Shown in pieces: positions 26,579 through 34,574 of a stretch of 64,000 bases of DNA (position 1 is the first letter of the stretch; the number at the start of each line of letters is the position of its first letter). Under the pieces are notes generated by a model. That model was given only the letters and a program-made list of their open reading frames with translations, did no database searches and was not told the DNA's origin. Position numbers and translations under genes: made by a program. The stretch spans positions 3,991 to 67,990 of the forward strand of contig DYNP01000012.1 of the NCBI GenBank assembly GCA_020721005.1, read 5' to 3'. Source of the DNA: Thiomargarita sp. (lineage in GTDB: Bacteria; Pseudomonadota; Gammaproteobacteria; Beggiatoales; Beggiatoaceae).

Positions 26579-27037
26579 ATGCGAACGCTCATTTTATGCA
26601 CATTATGCACGGTGACAGTTATACTGTTACAAGGGTGTATGCCCTCCAGTCGTTCTGGGGCAGTTTACGATCGTGATCAAGCTCGACAGGTACAAACCGT
26701 TGAAATGGGTACAGTGGAAAGTGTACGCGGTGTTCAAATCGAAGGTGTTCAAAGCGGGGTGGGTTCCGTTGGAGGTGCAGTTATTGGGGCTATTGCCGGC
26801 AGTGGAGTCGGTGGGGGTCGCGGATCTGCCATTGCGAGTACTGTCGGAGCAATTGCCGGTGGACTTGTCGGCAGTGCCATTGAGGAAGGCACCACCCGTA
26901 AGGATGCACTGGAAATTACCGTCCGTTTGGACAGTGGGCGGATTATTTCCTTGGTACAAGAAGCAGATGTGAGTTTTCAAACTGGTCAAAGAGTGCGAGT
27001 TTTAACCAGTCCCACAGCGACCCGAGTCTCTAATTGA
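26579..27037 (+). CDS. Glycine-zipper outer-membrane lipoprotein (SlyB-like)
   Basis: From the ATG at 26579 the 152-aa protein has a lipoprotein signal peptide (MRTLILCTLCTVTVILLQGC, lipobox LQGC with lipidated C20) and a glycine-zipper core GGAVIGAIAGSGVGGGRGSAIASTVGAIAGGLVGSAIEEG, followed by a short beta tail VRLDSGRIISLVQEAD and VRVL, as in SlyB/Pcp/OmpA-associated lipoproteins. It probably sits in the outer membrane and affects envelope integrity. A longer frame from 26489 lacks signal-peptide logic. Its stop overlaps the start of rsmJ. Confidence 0.88.
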   Translation: MRTLILCTLCTVTVILLQGCMPSSRSGAVYDRDQARQVQTVEMGTVESVRGVQIEGVQSGVGSVGGAVIGAIAGSGVGGGRGSAIASTVGAIAGGLVGSAIEEGTTRKDALEITVRLDSGRIISLVQEADVSFQTGQRVRVLTSPTATRVSN

Positions 27038-27816
27038 TTCCCATTATACCTGCCAATTTTGAATTGACCAAAACCGCTGAGACTTTAGCAGCTGACTTTC
27101 AACTTCCCCTGTTAGATTGGCAAGCGGTTGACCTTCCTCATTTTATACTTCGATTAAGTTCTGAACGTTTGGAATTGCAAGATACTCAAACGGGTTTAGG
27201 TTGTTTGTCCACAGAATTTGTGAATGGACCTTTGGGTTATCGACTTCGGCATGGGGGAGGTTATCAACAACCCTTGGCCAAGGCGGTGGGGGTCAAAGCC
27301 AATCGGCATCCTTTTGTATTGGATCTCACTGCCGGCTTAGGGAGAGAAGCCTTTGTGTTGGCAGGGTTGGGATGTCAAGTAGAGATGGTGGAACGTTGTT
27401 CCGCAATTGCCGCCTTATTGGGAGAAGGTTTGCAGCGGGCAGCCCAGGATGCAAGGAGTGCTGAAATTGTGAATACTCGATTGCATTTAATTCACGGCGA
27501 GGCGCAAACTCAATTGTCTTGGTTGCAGCAGGGGGCAAACTCTGATATTTTGGGACCGGAGGTTATTTATTTAGATCCCATGTATCCTGAGAGGAAGAAG
27601 TCCGCGAAGGTAAAAAAGGAGATGCGCATGTTACAAGCCATTGTTGGAATGGATGAAGATGGGGGACAATTATTGGAACAGGCATTGTCCTGTCCGGTGA
27701 AAAGAGTGGTGGTTAAACGTCCCCGGTATGCTCCCTGTTTAAACAGAATTCAGCCTGATTTTTCAGTGGGGACTGAAAATACCCGGTATGATGTTTACAG
27801 TAATTTTAAGCAGTAG
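27034..27816 (+). CDS. rsmJ: 16S rRNA m2G1516 methyltransferase
   Basis: The 260-aa protein matches RsmJ (YhiQ): SAM motif FVLDLTAGLGREAFVLAGLG, VERCSAIAALLGEGLQRA, the catalytic DPMYPERKKSAKVKKEM, and the VKRPRYAP block near the end. No ATG is available at the N-terminus; translation likely begins at TTG 27034, which overlaps the preceding stop (TTGA), consistent with coupling to the lipoprotein gene. Its role is to methylate G1516 in the small ribosomal subunit. Confidence 0.95.
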   Translation: MIPIIPANFELTKTAETLAADFQLPLLDWQAVDLPHFILRLSSERLELQDTQTGLGCLSTEFVNGPLGYRLRHGGGYQQPLAKAVGVKANRHPFVLDLTAGLGREAFVLAGLGCQVEMVERCSAIAALLGEGLQRAAQDARSAEIVNTRLHLIHGEAQTQLSWLQQGANSDILGPEVIYLDPMYPERKKSAKVKKEMRMLQAIVGMDEDGGQLLEQALSCPVKRVVVKRPRYAPCLNRIQPDFSVGTENTRYDVYSNFKQ

Positions 27817-27892
27817 GACGAACCGGCAATAAGAAGCTCATTCTGAAAACCTACCCAGTTTTTGAAAATCGGGCAAGTCTGCTGATACCATA

Positions 27893-27917
27893 GAAAACCC
27901 TCCTTAAAAAGGAGGGC
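27893..27917 (-). terminator. Intrinsic terminator of the FlgO-like gene
   Basis: On the minus strand CCCTCCTT (27916-27909) pairs with AAGGAGGG (27905-27898) around a 3-nt loop and is followed by TTTT. It lies 14 bp past the stop of the FlgO-like gene; on the plus strand it could also stop transcription from rsmJ. Confidence 0.75.
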
Positions 27918-27930
27918 AAGTAACAAAGAA

Positions 27931-28473
27931 TCAACGTCGAGGGGCAGCTTGTAGCATTTTCTTGGTATCTTTTCCAATGGGCAAAACATAATCGTAAGAG
28001 CCCAGAATAATATTGTCTTTGGTACGGATGACTTTGGCAGTGACGTAAACTACTTCGGCGGCTTTGGCATAGGTCCCGACAACTACTGCATGTGCATCAT
28101 ACTGTAGACTGATATCCTGTAGTTCTCGGGAAAGCATGAATTCTCCCTCATTTTCATTTTCTGAACCTCTCACGAATAAGCTGTTGGTCCGTAATTTAAC
28201 TTCAATGATTTTATGTCCGCGTTGAGCAATACGAGAACCCATTTGTTCGGCAATAATGCGTCCAAATGTGGAAGAGACTTGTACATTGTCAATATCCACA
28301 AAGCTGGCGACCAGGATTGGTTTTCCAGGGTAAAGATGAACTTCTTTGGCTTTATCGAGTAGAGCGTCGGCAGCCCTATAACTGGAACGGACCAGATTGG
28401 AGTCTCTAACTTCTAATAGACTACAAGCCGTGATGAAAATGAGGAGAAAGAGAGGTAAAGCGGTTTTGACCAT
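27931..28473 (-). CDS. FlgO-family lipoprotein
   Basis: The 180-aa protein has a lipoprotein signal (MVKTALPLFLLIFITAC, lipobox ITAC with C17) and a FlgO-like domain: SSYRAADALLDKAKEVHLYPGKPILVASFVDIDNVQVSSTFGRIIAEQMGSRIAQRGHKIIEVKLRT, then REL...YDAHAVVVGTYAKAAEVVYVTAKVIRTKDNIILGSYDYVLPIG. FlgO in Vibrio is an outer-membrane flagellar protein; related proteins are widespread in non-flagellated bacteria, and no flagellar gene is near. It is preceded by a second lipoprotein gene on the same strand. Confidence 0.85.
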   Translation of the reverse strand: MVKTALPLFLLIFITACSLLEVRDSNLVRSSYRAADALLDKAKEVHLYPGKPILVASFVDIDNVQVSSTFGRIIAEQMGSRIAQRGHKIIEVKLRTNSLFVRGSENENEGEFMLSRELQDISLQYDAHAVVVGTYAKAAEVVYVTAKVIRTKDNIILGSYDYVLPIGKDTKKMLQAAPRR

Positions 28474-28619
28474 GAATATGCCTTTTGGGTAAGGACACGG
28501 TGCCCGTGCCCCTACTATAAATGATAAGTTGTGTCATGACAGGGAACGCATTGCGAGCCCTGACTGTGATGATATGCCCTGACCATGGCGATGGGCCTTT
28601 ATGATGAGAATTGAGCGAA

Positions 28620-29330
28620 TTAATAACGGCAGAGATTGTGTTGCGGACAACCCACCACCTGATAAGTTTTTGTTTGATTCTCATAATGATCATCATCCCT
28701 GGTATTGATATAGTAAATATTGGTACTGCCAAAGATGGTTTGTTGTCCCATAGTCACTGTGGTTGTGATAATCACCTCACTGTTGGTTTCCCCGGGAAGA
28801 AAATGTTCTACTGCTGAGTAGATATCAGCACCTATACCCAAGGGCAATACGGCTAATCCTCGTTCTCCCCAACTGTCAACGCCGTGGGCTACCAGCCAAA
28901 ATAAACTTCCCATCCCAGTATAAGTTCCGGGAGGTGGATAGAATTTTCGACGATCTTTATGATGGATAACTTGCATATCATAATCTAAAATGAGCACATT
29001 GCTATACTCTGCACTATTGACCACCACCAGACCTTTTTCTACCAATCGACTGGTCAGCAGATGAAAGAACGCTTTTCCAAAAGGAATTTTTTCATGCTCT
29101 TGCGTGTAACGGAGGAACAAAGCCGGCTTGACAACGGCATTGGGAAAAGTCAGATCCAAAGTTTCTGCCAAACGACCCGCTACATGGTCAGCCAACACCT
29201 CCCAATGGTGAGCTGCTTGCATTTTAGGTTGAGTAGTTATGGGGTAAGAAGTGGCTAAGGGGATATTTCTTTGTACACACCCCACTACCGAAAAAAGCAG
29301 TAGGGTTATGATCACTAAGTTTCCTTTCAT
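28620..29330 (-). CDS. Putative lipoprotein, unknown function
   Basis: From the ATG at 29330 (MKGNLVIITLLLFSVVGC) the 236-aa protein has a clear lipobox VVGC with C18; a start at 29351 would add 7 residues. The mature part shows a FlgO-like flavour (HWEVLADHVAGRLAETL; ALFLRY; FHLLTSRLVEKGLVVVNSAEYSNVLILDYDMQVIHHKD), a Gly-rich hydrophobic middle and a beta-type tail. It is read in the same direction as the FlgO-like gene, 146 bp upstream, and the two probably work together at the outer membrane. I do not recognise a named family. Confidence 0.7.
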   Translation of the reverse strand: MKGNLVIITLLLFSVVGCVQRNIPLATSYPITTQPKMQAAHHWEVLADHVAGRLAETLDLTFPNAVVKPALFLRYTQEHEKIPFGKAFFHLLTSRLVEKGLVVVNSAEYSNVLILDYDMQVIHHKDRRKFYPPPGTYTGMGSLFWLVAHGVDSWGERGLAVLPLGIGADIYSAVEHFLPGETNSEVIITTTVTMGQQTIFGSTNIYYINTRDDDHYENQTKTYQVVGCPQHNLCRY

Positions 29331-29589
29331 GTTTGAAAAACTCCCAAGCATGGTAAAAGACCCTGTTGATTGAACAGGCTATGATGTTTTTTTAATAGTC
29401 AACTTGAACTATGTGCGCTATTTTAATGTTATTGATAAGGTATCGTCTAGTGGCCCCCACTATTTTATCTGTGGGAGTAGGGTGTTTCAATCTGACTCCC
29501 GGCAAAATTCACTGGATTGGCTGATCCACTGAATTCAGCGATTACACTGAATTGACTGGTTAGAAGTGTCATCGAATTGTGATTAAACC

Positions 29590-30330
29590 ATGATAAGATC
29601 AGAGGTTGCATTATTGGCGGATAAAGTCCCCATTCCCCCATCCGGTTGGTTAGCCCTAAATGGAGGATTTTTGGTTGCCTTGGAACTCTTTCGTTGTCCA
29701 GAAACGCCCTGGCTTGCCCATTTTGGGGTAACTCTGATTCATGAAACCGGGCACTGGATCAGTGGCTGGCTATTTGGTTACCCCTCTTTTTTATACTTTG
29801 ATGACCAATTCACGCAAGGGATGACTGTACATAGCCCGTTTAATGAAAGTATTCTAATGGGCATCTACCTGATTATGGGGGGAAGTATAGGACTACCTCA
29901 CCACCCACTGCTCACCCGTCTGAAATGGATTTTAGTAATTGTCGTATACAGCCTGATTGTATTCAGTGACCTCTCCAAATCCGTCATTTTAAGCATGGGA
30001 CATGGCGCAGAATTAGCGCTGGCGGGAGGCCTATTGTATCTAACGGTGACCAATCCTCGTTTTTGGATCTGCCTGATCTGCGCAACTCTGGGCTTTTACC
30101 TGATCATGGTTAATCTATCCTTAGCTCATCAACTGCTCTACGATGACTATTATCAAGTACTGTACCTTTATCAAGGCAAACATGATCTGGCCCAACTTGC
30201 CTACCGCCATTTTCATGGTCAATTAACGCCGGTAGCCACACTCCTATTCTGGTCCTGTTTTTTACCCCTCAGTACTGTCATTATTAAAATTATGAGTGTA
30301 GCACTGGGGAATAAAACTAAACATCGGTAG
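29590..30330 (+). CDS. Integral membrane protein with HETGH motif, possible M50-like protease
   Basis: The 246-aa protein is strongly hydrophobic with about five or six membrane segments. In an early one the sequence TLIHETGHWISGWLFGYP carries HExxH, the zinc-binding motif of metallopeptidases; intramembrane M50 proteases place it inside a helix in this way. A later segment has SMGHGAELALAGGLLYL, with a His, Glu and Gly-rich stretch that could complete the site. The NPDG-type third-ligand motif of classic site-2 proteases is absent. Function is therefore unproven. No operon partner; the upstream 238 bp have no gene. Confidence 0.6.
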   Translation: MIRSEVALLADKVPIPPSGWLALNGGFLVALELFRCPETPWLAHFGVTLIHETGHWISGWLFGYPSFLYFDDQFTQGMTVHSPFNESILMGIYLIMGGSIGLPHHPLLTRLKWILVIVVYSLIVFSDLSKSVILSMGHGAELALAGGLLYLTVTNPRFWICLICATLGFYLIMVNLSLAHQLLYDDYYQVLYLYQGKHDLAQLAYRHFHGQLTPVATLLFWSCFLPLSTVIIKIMSVALGNKTKHR

Positions 30331-30412
30331 AGACGCGATTAATTGTCCTGTTGGTAAGAGACGCGATTACCGGTAGATTGGAATGGAGGCTTTAGCCGGA
30401 TCGCGTCTCTAC
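30326..30412. repeat. Nested repeat: GTAGAGACGCGATT palindrome containing a 36-bp-family unit
   Basis: The ends GTAGAGACGCGATT (30327) and ATCGCGTCTCTAC (30400-30412) form the palindrome seen whole at 63023. Between them lie a second AAGAGACGCGATTACC copy and the string TGGAATGGAGGCTTTAGCCGG of the other repeat family, so one family has inserted into, or recombined with, the other. It precedes the CYTH-CHAD gene by about 40 bp. Confidence 0.7.
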
Positions 30413-30450
30413 TCACATCTATTTAAAACAAAAAACTAAAGAACCCTACA

Positions 30451-31992
30451 ATGACAACAGAAACTGAATTAAAATTACGAATTGCCCCTGAGGATGTTAA
30501 GAAACTGCTCAAGCATCCTCTGTTGAAAAGTACAACACTCAAAAATTACCCTATTTACAACACTTATTTCGACACCGAAGATCACCGATTGCTACAGGAA
30601 GGCATGGGGTTGAGAATCCGCCATATTGGAGATAAACGCGTGCAAACCCTGAAGACTCGAGGACTTGCCATCTCCGGATTACATCACCGTCAAGAATGGG
30701 AGGATGAAGTCAATACTGACTTTCCCAACTGTCTCGACTGGACCGTCGACAATCTACCCTCTATTTGCAGAGATCCGGAAATCATCACCCAGCTCAAACC
30801 TCTGTTTTCCACAGAGTTTACCCGACTCATTGCTAATCTGGAGTTAGAGGATCATACCCATATTGAACTCGCACTCGATCAAGGCTACATTAAAACCGTC
30901 GATAAATCGCTACCTCTTTGCGAAGTTGAGCTCGAATTGAAAGCAGGATCCCCCGATCGACTCTTTCAAACTGCCCTCACCCTCCAGAAAAAAATACCCT
31001 TGTGGGTAGAAAATCACACCAAAGCCGCCCGAGGCTATCAACTCTGCCGAGACATACCCCTCAGCTATCACAAGGCCGGTCGTCCCCCGGTTTTTCAACC
31101 CGATTGTTCTACCGAGGAAGCCTTCATCAAAATTGTCCAGCATTGCATAGAACATTGGCAAGCCAATGAAGAAATTGTTTTAAAGGATGGCGACGTGGAA
31201 GGCATTCATCAAATGCGGGTTGCCTTGCGACGGCTGCGATCTGTTTTATCCGCCTTCAATAACATCATTCCCAACAAAGCCCACACCCGCATTCGTCAGG
31301 ACTTAAAACACTTGGCTCGACTCTTAGGCACTGTTCGGGATTTGGACGTATTTGAATTATCCCTGTCCACAATCCCACAACGCTTGAACAGTAAACTCCC
31401 CTGTGACTTGGAAACCCCACTCAAACAGCAACGCCAAACCAATTTATCTGCCGTTCAACAATTCTTGCAGGACACTCGCTACAGCAGATTATTACTGTTA
31501 CTCGGCAAATGGTTGACTCGACGCAGTTGGCGTTATCACCTTCAACCCGCCCAACTCTCCCTATTGGAGCAACCAATTAGCGGATTTGCTTATAACTCCT
31601 TAACAACTCTTTATAAAAAGGTCATTGCAGAACAGCGGGATCTCCAGCAATTGTCCTACGAGGAGCGGCATGCCTTACGCATCCGCATCAAAAAACTATC
31701 CTATGGGCTCCGTTTCTTCGGCAATCTCTACTCCAGGCAACGGATGTCTACCTTTACCCAATCATTGTCCACACTACAAGAAGTATTGGGATCCCTCAAT
31801 GATATCTGGAATGCCCTTAAAATAATTGAACAATTAGAAATTCAGAACCAGCCACCTGGACCCGGCTTCCTCCAAGGTTGGTACTCTTCTCAAGAAGTTA
31901 GTCTTCTGTCCCACCTACAGACCGCTTGGACAGACTGGTTAGCCCAGTCCCCCTTTTGGCAAGAACAAAATCAAGCTGAGGAAGAAGTTTAA
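30451..31992 (+). CDS. CYTH and CHAD domain protein (inorganic triphosphatase-like)
   Basis: The 513-aa protein begins with a CYTH domain (about 1-200): the metal-binding ExExK motif in METELKL-type form (TETELKLRI), YFDTEDHRLLQEGMGLRIR, QTLKTRG, and IELALDQG with CEVELELKAG. Residues ~225-505 form a CHAD domain with its Arg/His-rich helices (GIHQMRVALRRLRSVLSAF, LGTVRDLDVFE, ALRIRIKKLSYGLRFF). CYTH proteins of this kind hydrolyse inorganic tripolyphosphate, and CHAD domains bind polyphosphate granules. Its stop overlaps the thiO start (TAATG), so the genes are co-translated. Confidence 0.92.
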   Translation: MTTETELKLRIAPEDVKKLLKHPLLKSTTLKNYPIYNTYFDTEDHRLLQEGMGLRIRHIGDKRVQTLKTRGLAISGLHHRQEWEDEVNTDFPNCLDWTVDNLPSICRDPEIITQLKPLFSTEFTRLIANLELEDHTHIELALDQGYIKTVDKSLPLCEVELELKAGSPDRLFQTALTLQKKIPLWVENHTKAARGYQLCRDIPLSYHKAGRPPVFQPDCSTEEAFIKIVQHCIEHWQANEEIVLKDGDVEGIHQMRVALRRLRSVLSAFNNIIPNKAHTRIRQDLKHLARLLGTVRDLDVFELSLSTIPQRLNSKLPCDLETPLKQQRQTNLSAVQQFLQDTRYSRLLLLLGKWLTRRSWRYHLQPAQLSLLEQPISGFAYNSLTTLYKKVIAEQRDLQQLSYEERHALRIRIKKLSYGLRFFGNLYSRQRMSTFTQSLSTLQEVLGSLNDIWNALKIIEQLEIQNQPPGPGFLQGWYSSQEVSLLSHLQTAWTDWLAQSPFWQEQNQAEEEV

Positions 31993-33212
31993 TGAAAGAT
32001 TGCTTGATCATCGGCGCGGGAATCTCTGGATTACTTGCCGCCTGGTATCTGCGTCGTGCCGGATTTTCAGTCACACTCATGGACCAAGGACCTGCCGGTC
32101 GGGAATCATCATGGGCAGGTGGCGGGATTCTATCTCCACTCTATCCTTGGCGAGCTCCAGAACCCATCACCCAACTCGCTCGCTGGAGTCAAACTCATTA
32201 TAGGGATGAAGCACTCCATTGGGCACAACTCACCGGACTCGACCCAGAATATACTCAAAGTGGCATGTTGGTCCTCGAAACTGAAGAATATGGACCCGCT
32301 CAAGCCTGGGCAACTGAGCATGGGATCGCTTTGGAATCTCTATCCGGCAAGGACTTGAAGAACTGCGAACCTGAATTAGAGGGGTATGATCAAGCCCTTT
32401 GGCTTCCCGAAGTGGCTCAGATACGCAATCCACGCTTATTAAAAACCCTTAAAGCAGCTATGTCCAATATTGGGGTGGAGCTGATCGAACACGCAGCAGT
32501 GCGCAAACTTGAAGTAACTAGGAATGGGGATAGCGACCTGTTCAAGATATCGGGTGCTCATTGGGGGACTAGAAATTTTATGTCTGCCGAAAAAGTTATA
32601 CTCACTGCAGGTGCTTGGACCTCTCAAATTTTGGGTACCCTTGAACCAGTTCTACCTGTATGTCCAGTTAAGGGACAAATGATTCTCTACAAAACCCAAC
32701 CGGGTCTATTCTCCAGAATCGTACTTTCCAATGATCGGTATGTAATTCCACGTATAGATGGACATATACTGGTTGGAAGTACTTTGGAGGACAGCGGATT
32801 TGACAAGTCAATAACTGCAGAAGCGCTTGAAGATTTAAAGTATGCGGCTCTAAATCTATTTCCTAAACTTTCTGAATATCCAGTGATTGGGCATTGGGCA
32901 GGTTTACGTCCATCTACTCCAGATGGTATTCCCATCATCGGAGAACACCCATTCGTATCGGGACTCTTTTTAAACGCTGGCCACTATCGGAATGGAGTAG
33001 TCTTGGGCTTAGCCTCAGCACAACTTTTGACCAATTTAGTCACTGGAACTCCTCCAATATTGGATCCTACCCCTTACAAACTGCTGGTTCAAAGAAGCAA
33101 TTATTCTACTGCTGAATCCTTAACTGAGCAGGAGGAAAAACCAACAGAAACACCATTTAACATAGAAAGGCAAACTATCCTTCCTCTTTTTACCGAAACA
33201 GGAGAGAGATAA
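31992..33212 (+). CDS. thiO: Glycine oxidase-like FAD-dependent oxidoreductase
   Basis: The 406-aa protein has the N-terminal FAD-binding LIIGAGISGLLAAWYLRRAGFSVTLMDQG, the ThiO-typical GRESSWAGGGILSPLYPWR, a DAO fold middle (PVKGQMILY, LSNDRYVIPRIDGHILVGSTLEDSGFDKS) and the C-terminal GLRPSTPDGIPIIGEHP with NAGHYRNGVVLGLASAQL. ThiO oxidises glycine to the imine needed for the thiazole part of thiamine. The last ~45 residues are a polar tail beyond the usual end. It overlaps the genes on both sides by 1 bp. Confidence 0.9.
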   Translation: MKDCLIIGAGISGLLAAWYLRRAGFSVTLMDQGPAGRESSWAGGGILSPLYPWRAPEPITQLARWSQTHYRDEALHWAQLTGLDPEYTQSGMLVLETEEYGPAQAWATEHGIALESLSGKDLKNCEPELEGYDQALWLPEVAQIRNPRLLKTLKAAMSNIGVELIEHAAVRKLEVTRNGDSDLFKISGAHWGTRNFMSAEKVILTAGAWTSQILGTLEPVLPVCPVKGQMILYKTQPGLFSRIVLSNDRYVIPRIDGHILVGSTLEDSGFDKSITAEALEDLKYAALNLFPKLSEYPVIGHWAGLRPSTPDGIPIIGEHPFVSGLFLNAGHYRNGVVLGLASAQLLTNLVTGTPPILDPTPYKLLVQRSNYSTAESLTEQEEKPTETPFNIERQTILPLFTETGER

Positions 33213-34273
33213 TGAACCCTTTCATGCATTGGCTGGTATTGACCGGAATACTGTTGGGATTATTTTCCTCCGAAGTCCTTCCTGCTCCAGCGGCAAAAAA
33301 GGGAGGAAAAATCAGCTTCCACTTACACAACACTCTGATTGGACCCTCTCACTCAGCAGTATTAAGTGTAGTTTTTAACAAACATGACTCTCGACAACTC
33401 ATCACTGGCCTGGCCAATGGGACTATTTTAATTTGGGATATAACTTCCAACCAAGTAGTAGTTTCCTTTAAAGCCCATGACAGACCAGTAACCACCCTGG
33501 GCATCTCAACTGAAGGTTTATTGATCTCTGGGAGCCGAGAAGAAAAGTATGCCCTCAAACTGTGGAGAATTCCAGAAGGAGTCCCCTTACTCTCCTTAGC
33601 TGTCAGTCAAATTTCAAGTTCCTCTCTATCAGAGGAAGGTCATATTGTGGCTGCCGGGAGTTGGAATAACGACGTCACTCTGTATAACCTTCCCGAAGGA
33701 CAACCCTTTTATACCCTAAAAGGTAAAAGAAAGCAATTTTTTAACCTACTCAAAAGTGGACAAGGACATCACAACTCTGTGCAAGCAGTGGCAATATCCG
33801 CTGATGGCACTCAGTTAGCCACAGGAGGCTTTGATCAACAAGTAAGGTTATGGGAACTGAGCAATGGTCAACCATTACTCCCTAACAAAGAGAAACCCTC
33901 CTGGGGGAAACATGAAGACTGGGTGCTGGCGGTAGCTTTCAGTCCCCAAGGTCAACTTTTAGCTTCCAGCAGCTATGATAGGACTTTGAAATCATGGAAT
34001 TTGAAATCGGGTGAAGTAAAATCTGTGCAAGCCCATGCTCAAGCCATTAGCTGTCTAGCCTTTCATCCTACTCTTAACCTTCTAGTCTCTGGCAGCTTTG
34101 ACAATACCATTGAACTTTGGGAATCTACTCAACTGGGATCATTAGGCTCTCTAACAGGTCACTCCGACTATATAAATGCAGTAGACTTCAATGCCGATGG
34201 CAGCCTTTTGGCTTCTGCCAGTGGAGATGGGACGGTCAAACTCTGGAAACAAGATGACCAAGACCGGCCCTAA
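33212..34273 (+). CDS. Secreted WD40-repeat protein
   Basis: The 353-aa protein has an N-terminal signal peptide (MNPFMHWLVLTGILLGLFSSEVLPAPA) followed by seven WD40 blades with recognisable ends ILIWDI, LKLWRI, VTLYNL, VRLWEL, LKSWNL, IELWES and VKLWK, each preceded by an A-x-SG/AS-x-D turn. One propeller is expected. Export of a WD40 propeller is uncommon. Its start overlaps the thiO stop (TAATG) after a GGAGAG ribosome site, so it shares the thiO transcript. A similar protein follows 300 bp downstream. Confidence 0.88.
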   Translation: MNPFMHWLVLTGILLGLFSSEVLPAPAAKKGGKISFHLHNTLIGPSHSAVLSVVFNKHDSRQLITGLANGTILIWDITSNQVVVSFKAHDRPVTTLGISTEGLLISGSREEKYALKLWRIPEGVPLLSLAVSQISSSSLSEEGHIVAAGSWNNDVTLYNLPEGQPFYTLKGKRKQFFNLLKSGQGHHNSVQAVAISADGTQLATGGFDQQVRLWELSNGQPLLPNKEKPSWGKHEDWVLAVAFSPQGQLLASSSYDRTLKSWNLKSGEVKSVQAHAQAISCLAFHPTLNLLVSGSFDNTIELWESTQLGSLGSLTGHSDYINAVDFNADGSLLASASGDGTVKLWKQDDQDRP

Positions 34274-34574
34274 CCCCCATTCGTACTATAGCACAGCCCA
34301 TCAATTGAAAGGAGGGGAATTTGTTGACTGGCAACAAACGCTGTTCTCATTCCCACGCTTCGTGTGGGAATGCGTGCTGTGACGCCCTGCCTCACAATTT
34401 AAGCAAACAACTCAACTCTTCAACAAAACCAGGAGGGGAAAAAGTCCCCCCTCTTTAAAAATAAAAACAAGATAAAAAAATTCTCCTCCCTTTCAAGGAA
34501 GAGTTAGGGGTAGTTCCCCGTTCCCACATAAAAATTGAGAACGAAGAACTCACTTTTTTTCCATAACCACTTTT
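34274..34574. other. Intergenic stretch between two WD40 genes
   Basis: No credible gene is present. It holds the hairpin at 34348-34372 and a second stem (GAGGGG...CCCCTC, about 34432-34456) that may be a rho-independent-like stop for the thiO transcript, then an A/T-rich stretch and the likely promoter of the next gene, whose boxes I could not define. Confidence 0.5.
34348..34372. repeat. Hairpin repeat CATTCCCACGC...GTGGGAATG
   Basis: CATTCCCACGC pairs with the mirror arm GTGTGGGAATG. A near-identical palindrome (CGTTCCCACGC...GTGGGAACG) lies at 58457-58481, so this is a dispersed repeat family in this genome. Confidence 0.75.

Noticed and set aside
29440-29520. tRNA-like string (GTCTAGTGGC with a later TTCAATC)
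   Set aside because: The D-arm-like part is suggestive of tRNA-Glu, but the acceptor arms do not pair, the T-arm is wrong and no CCA-compatible end is found.
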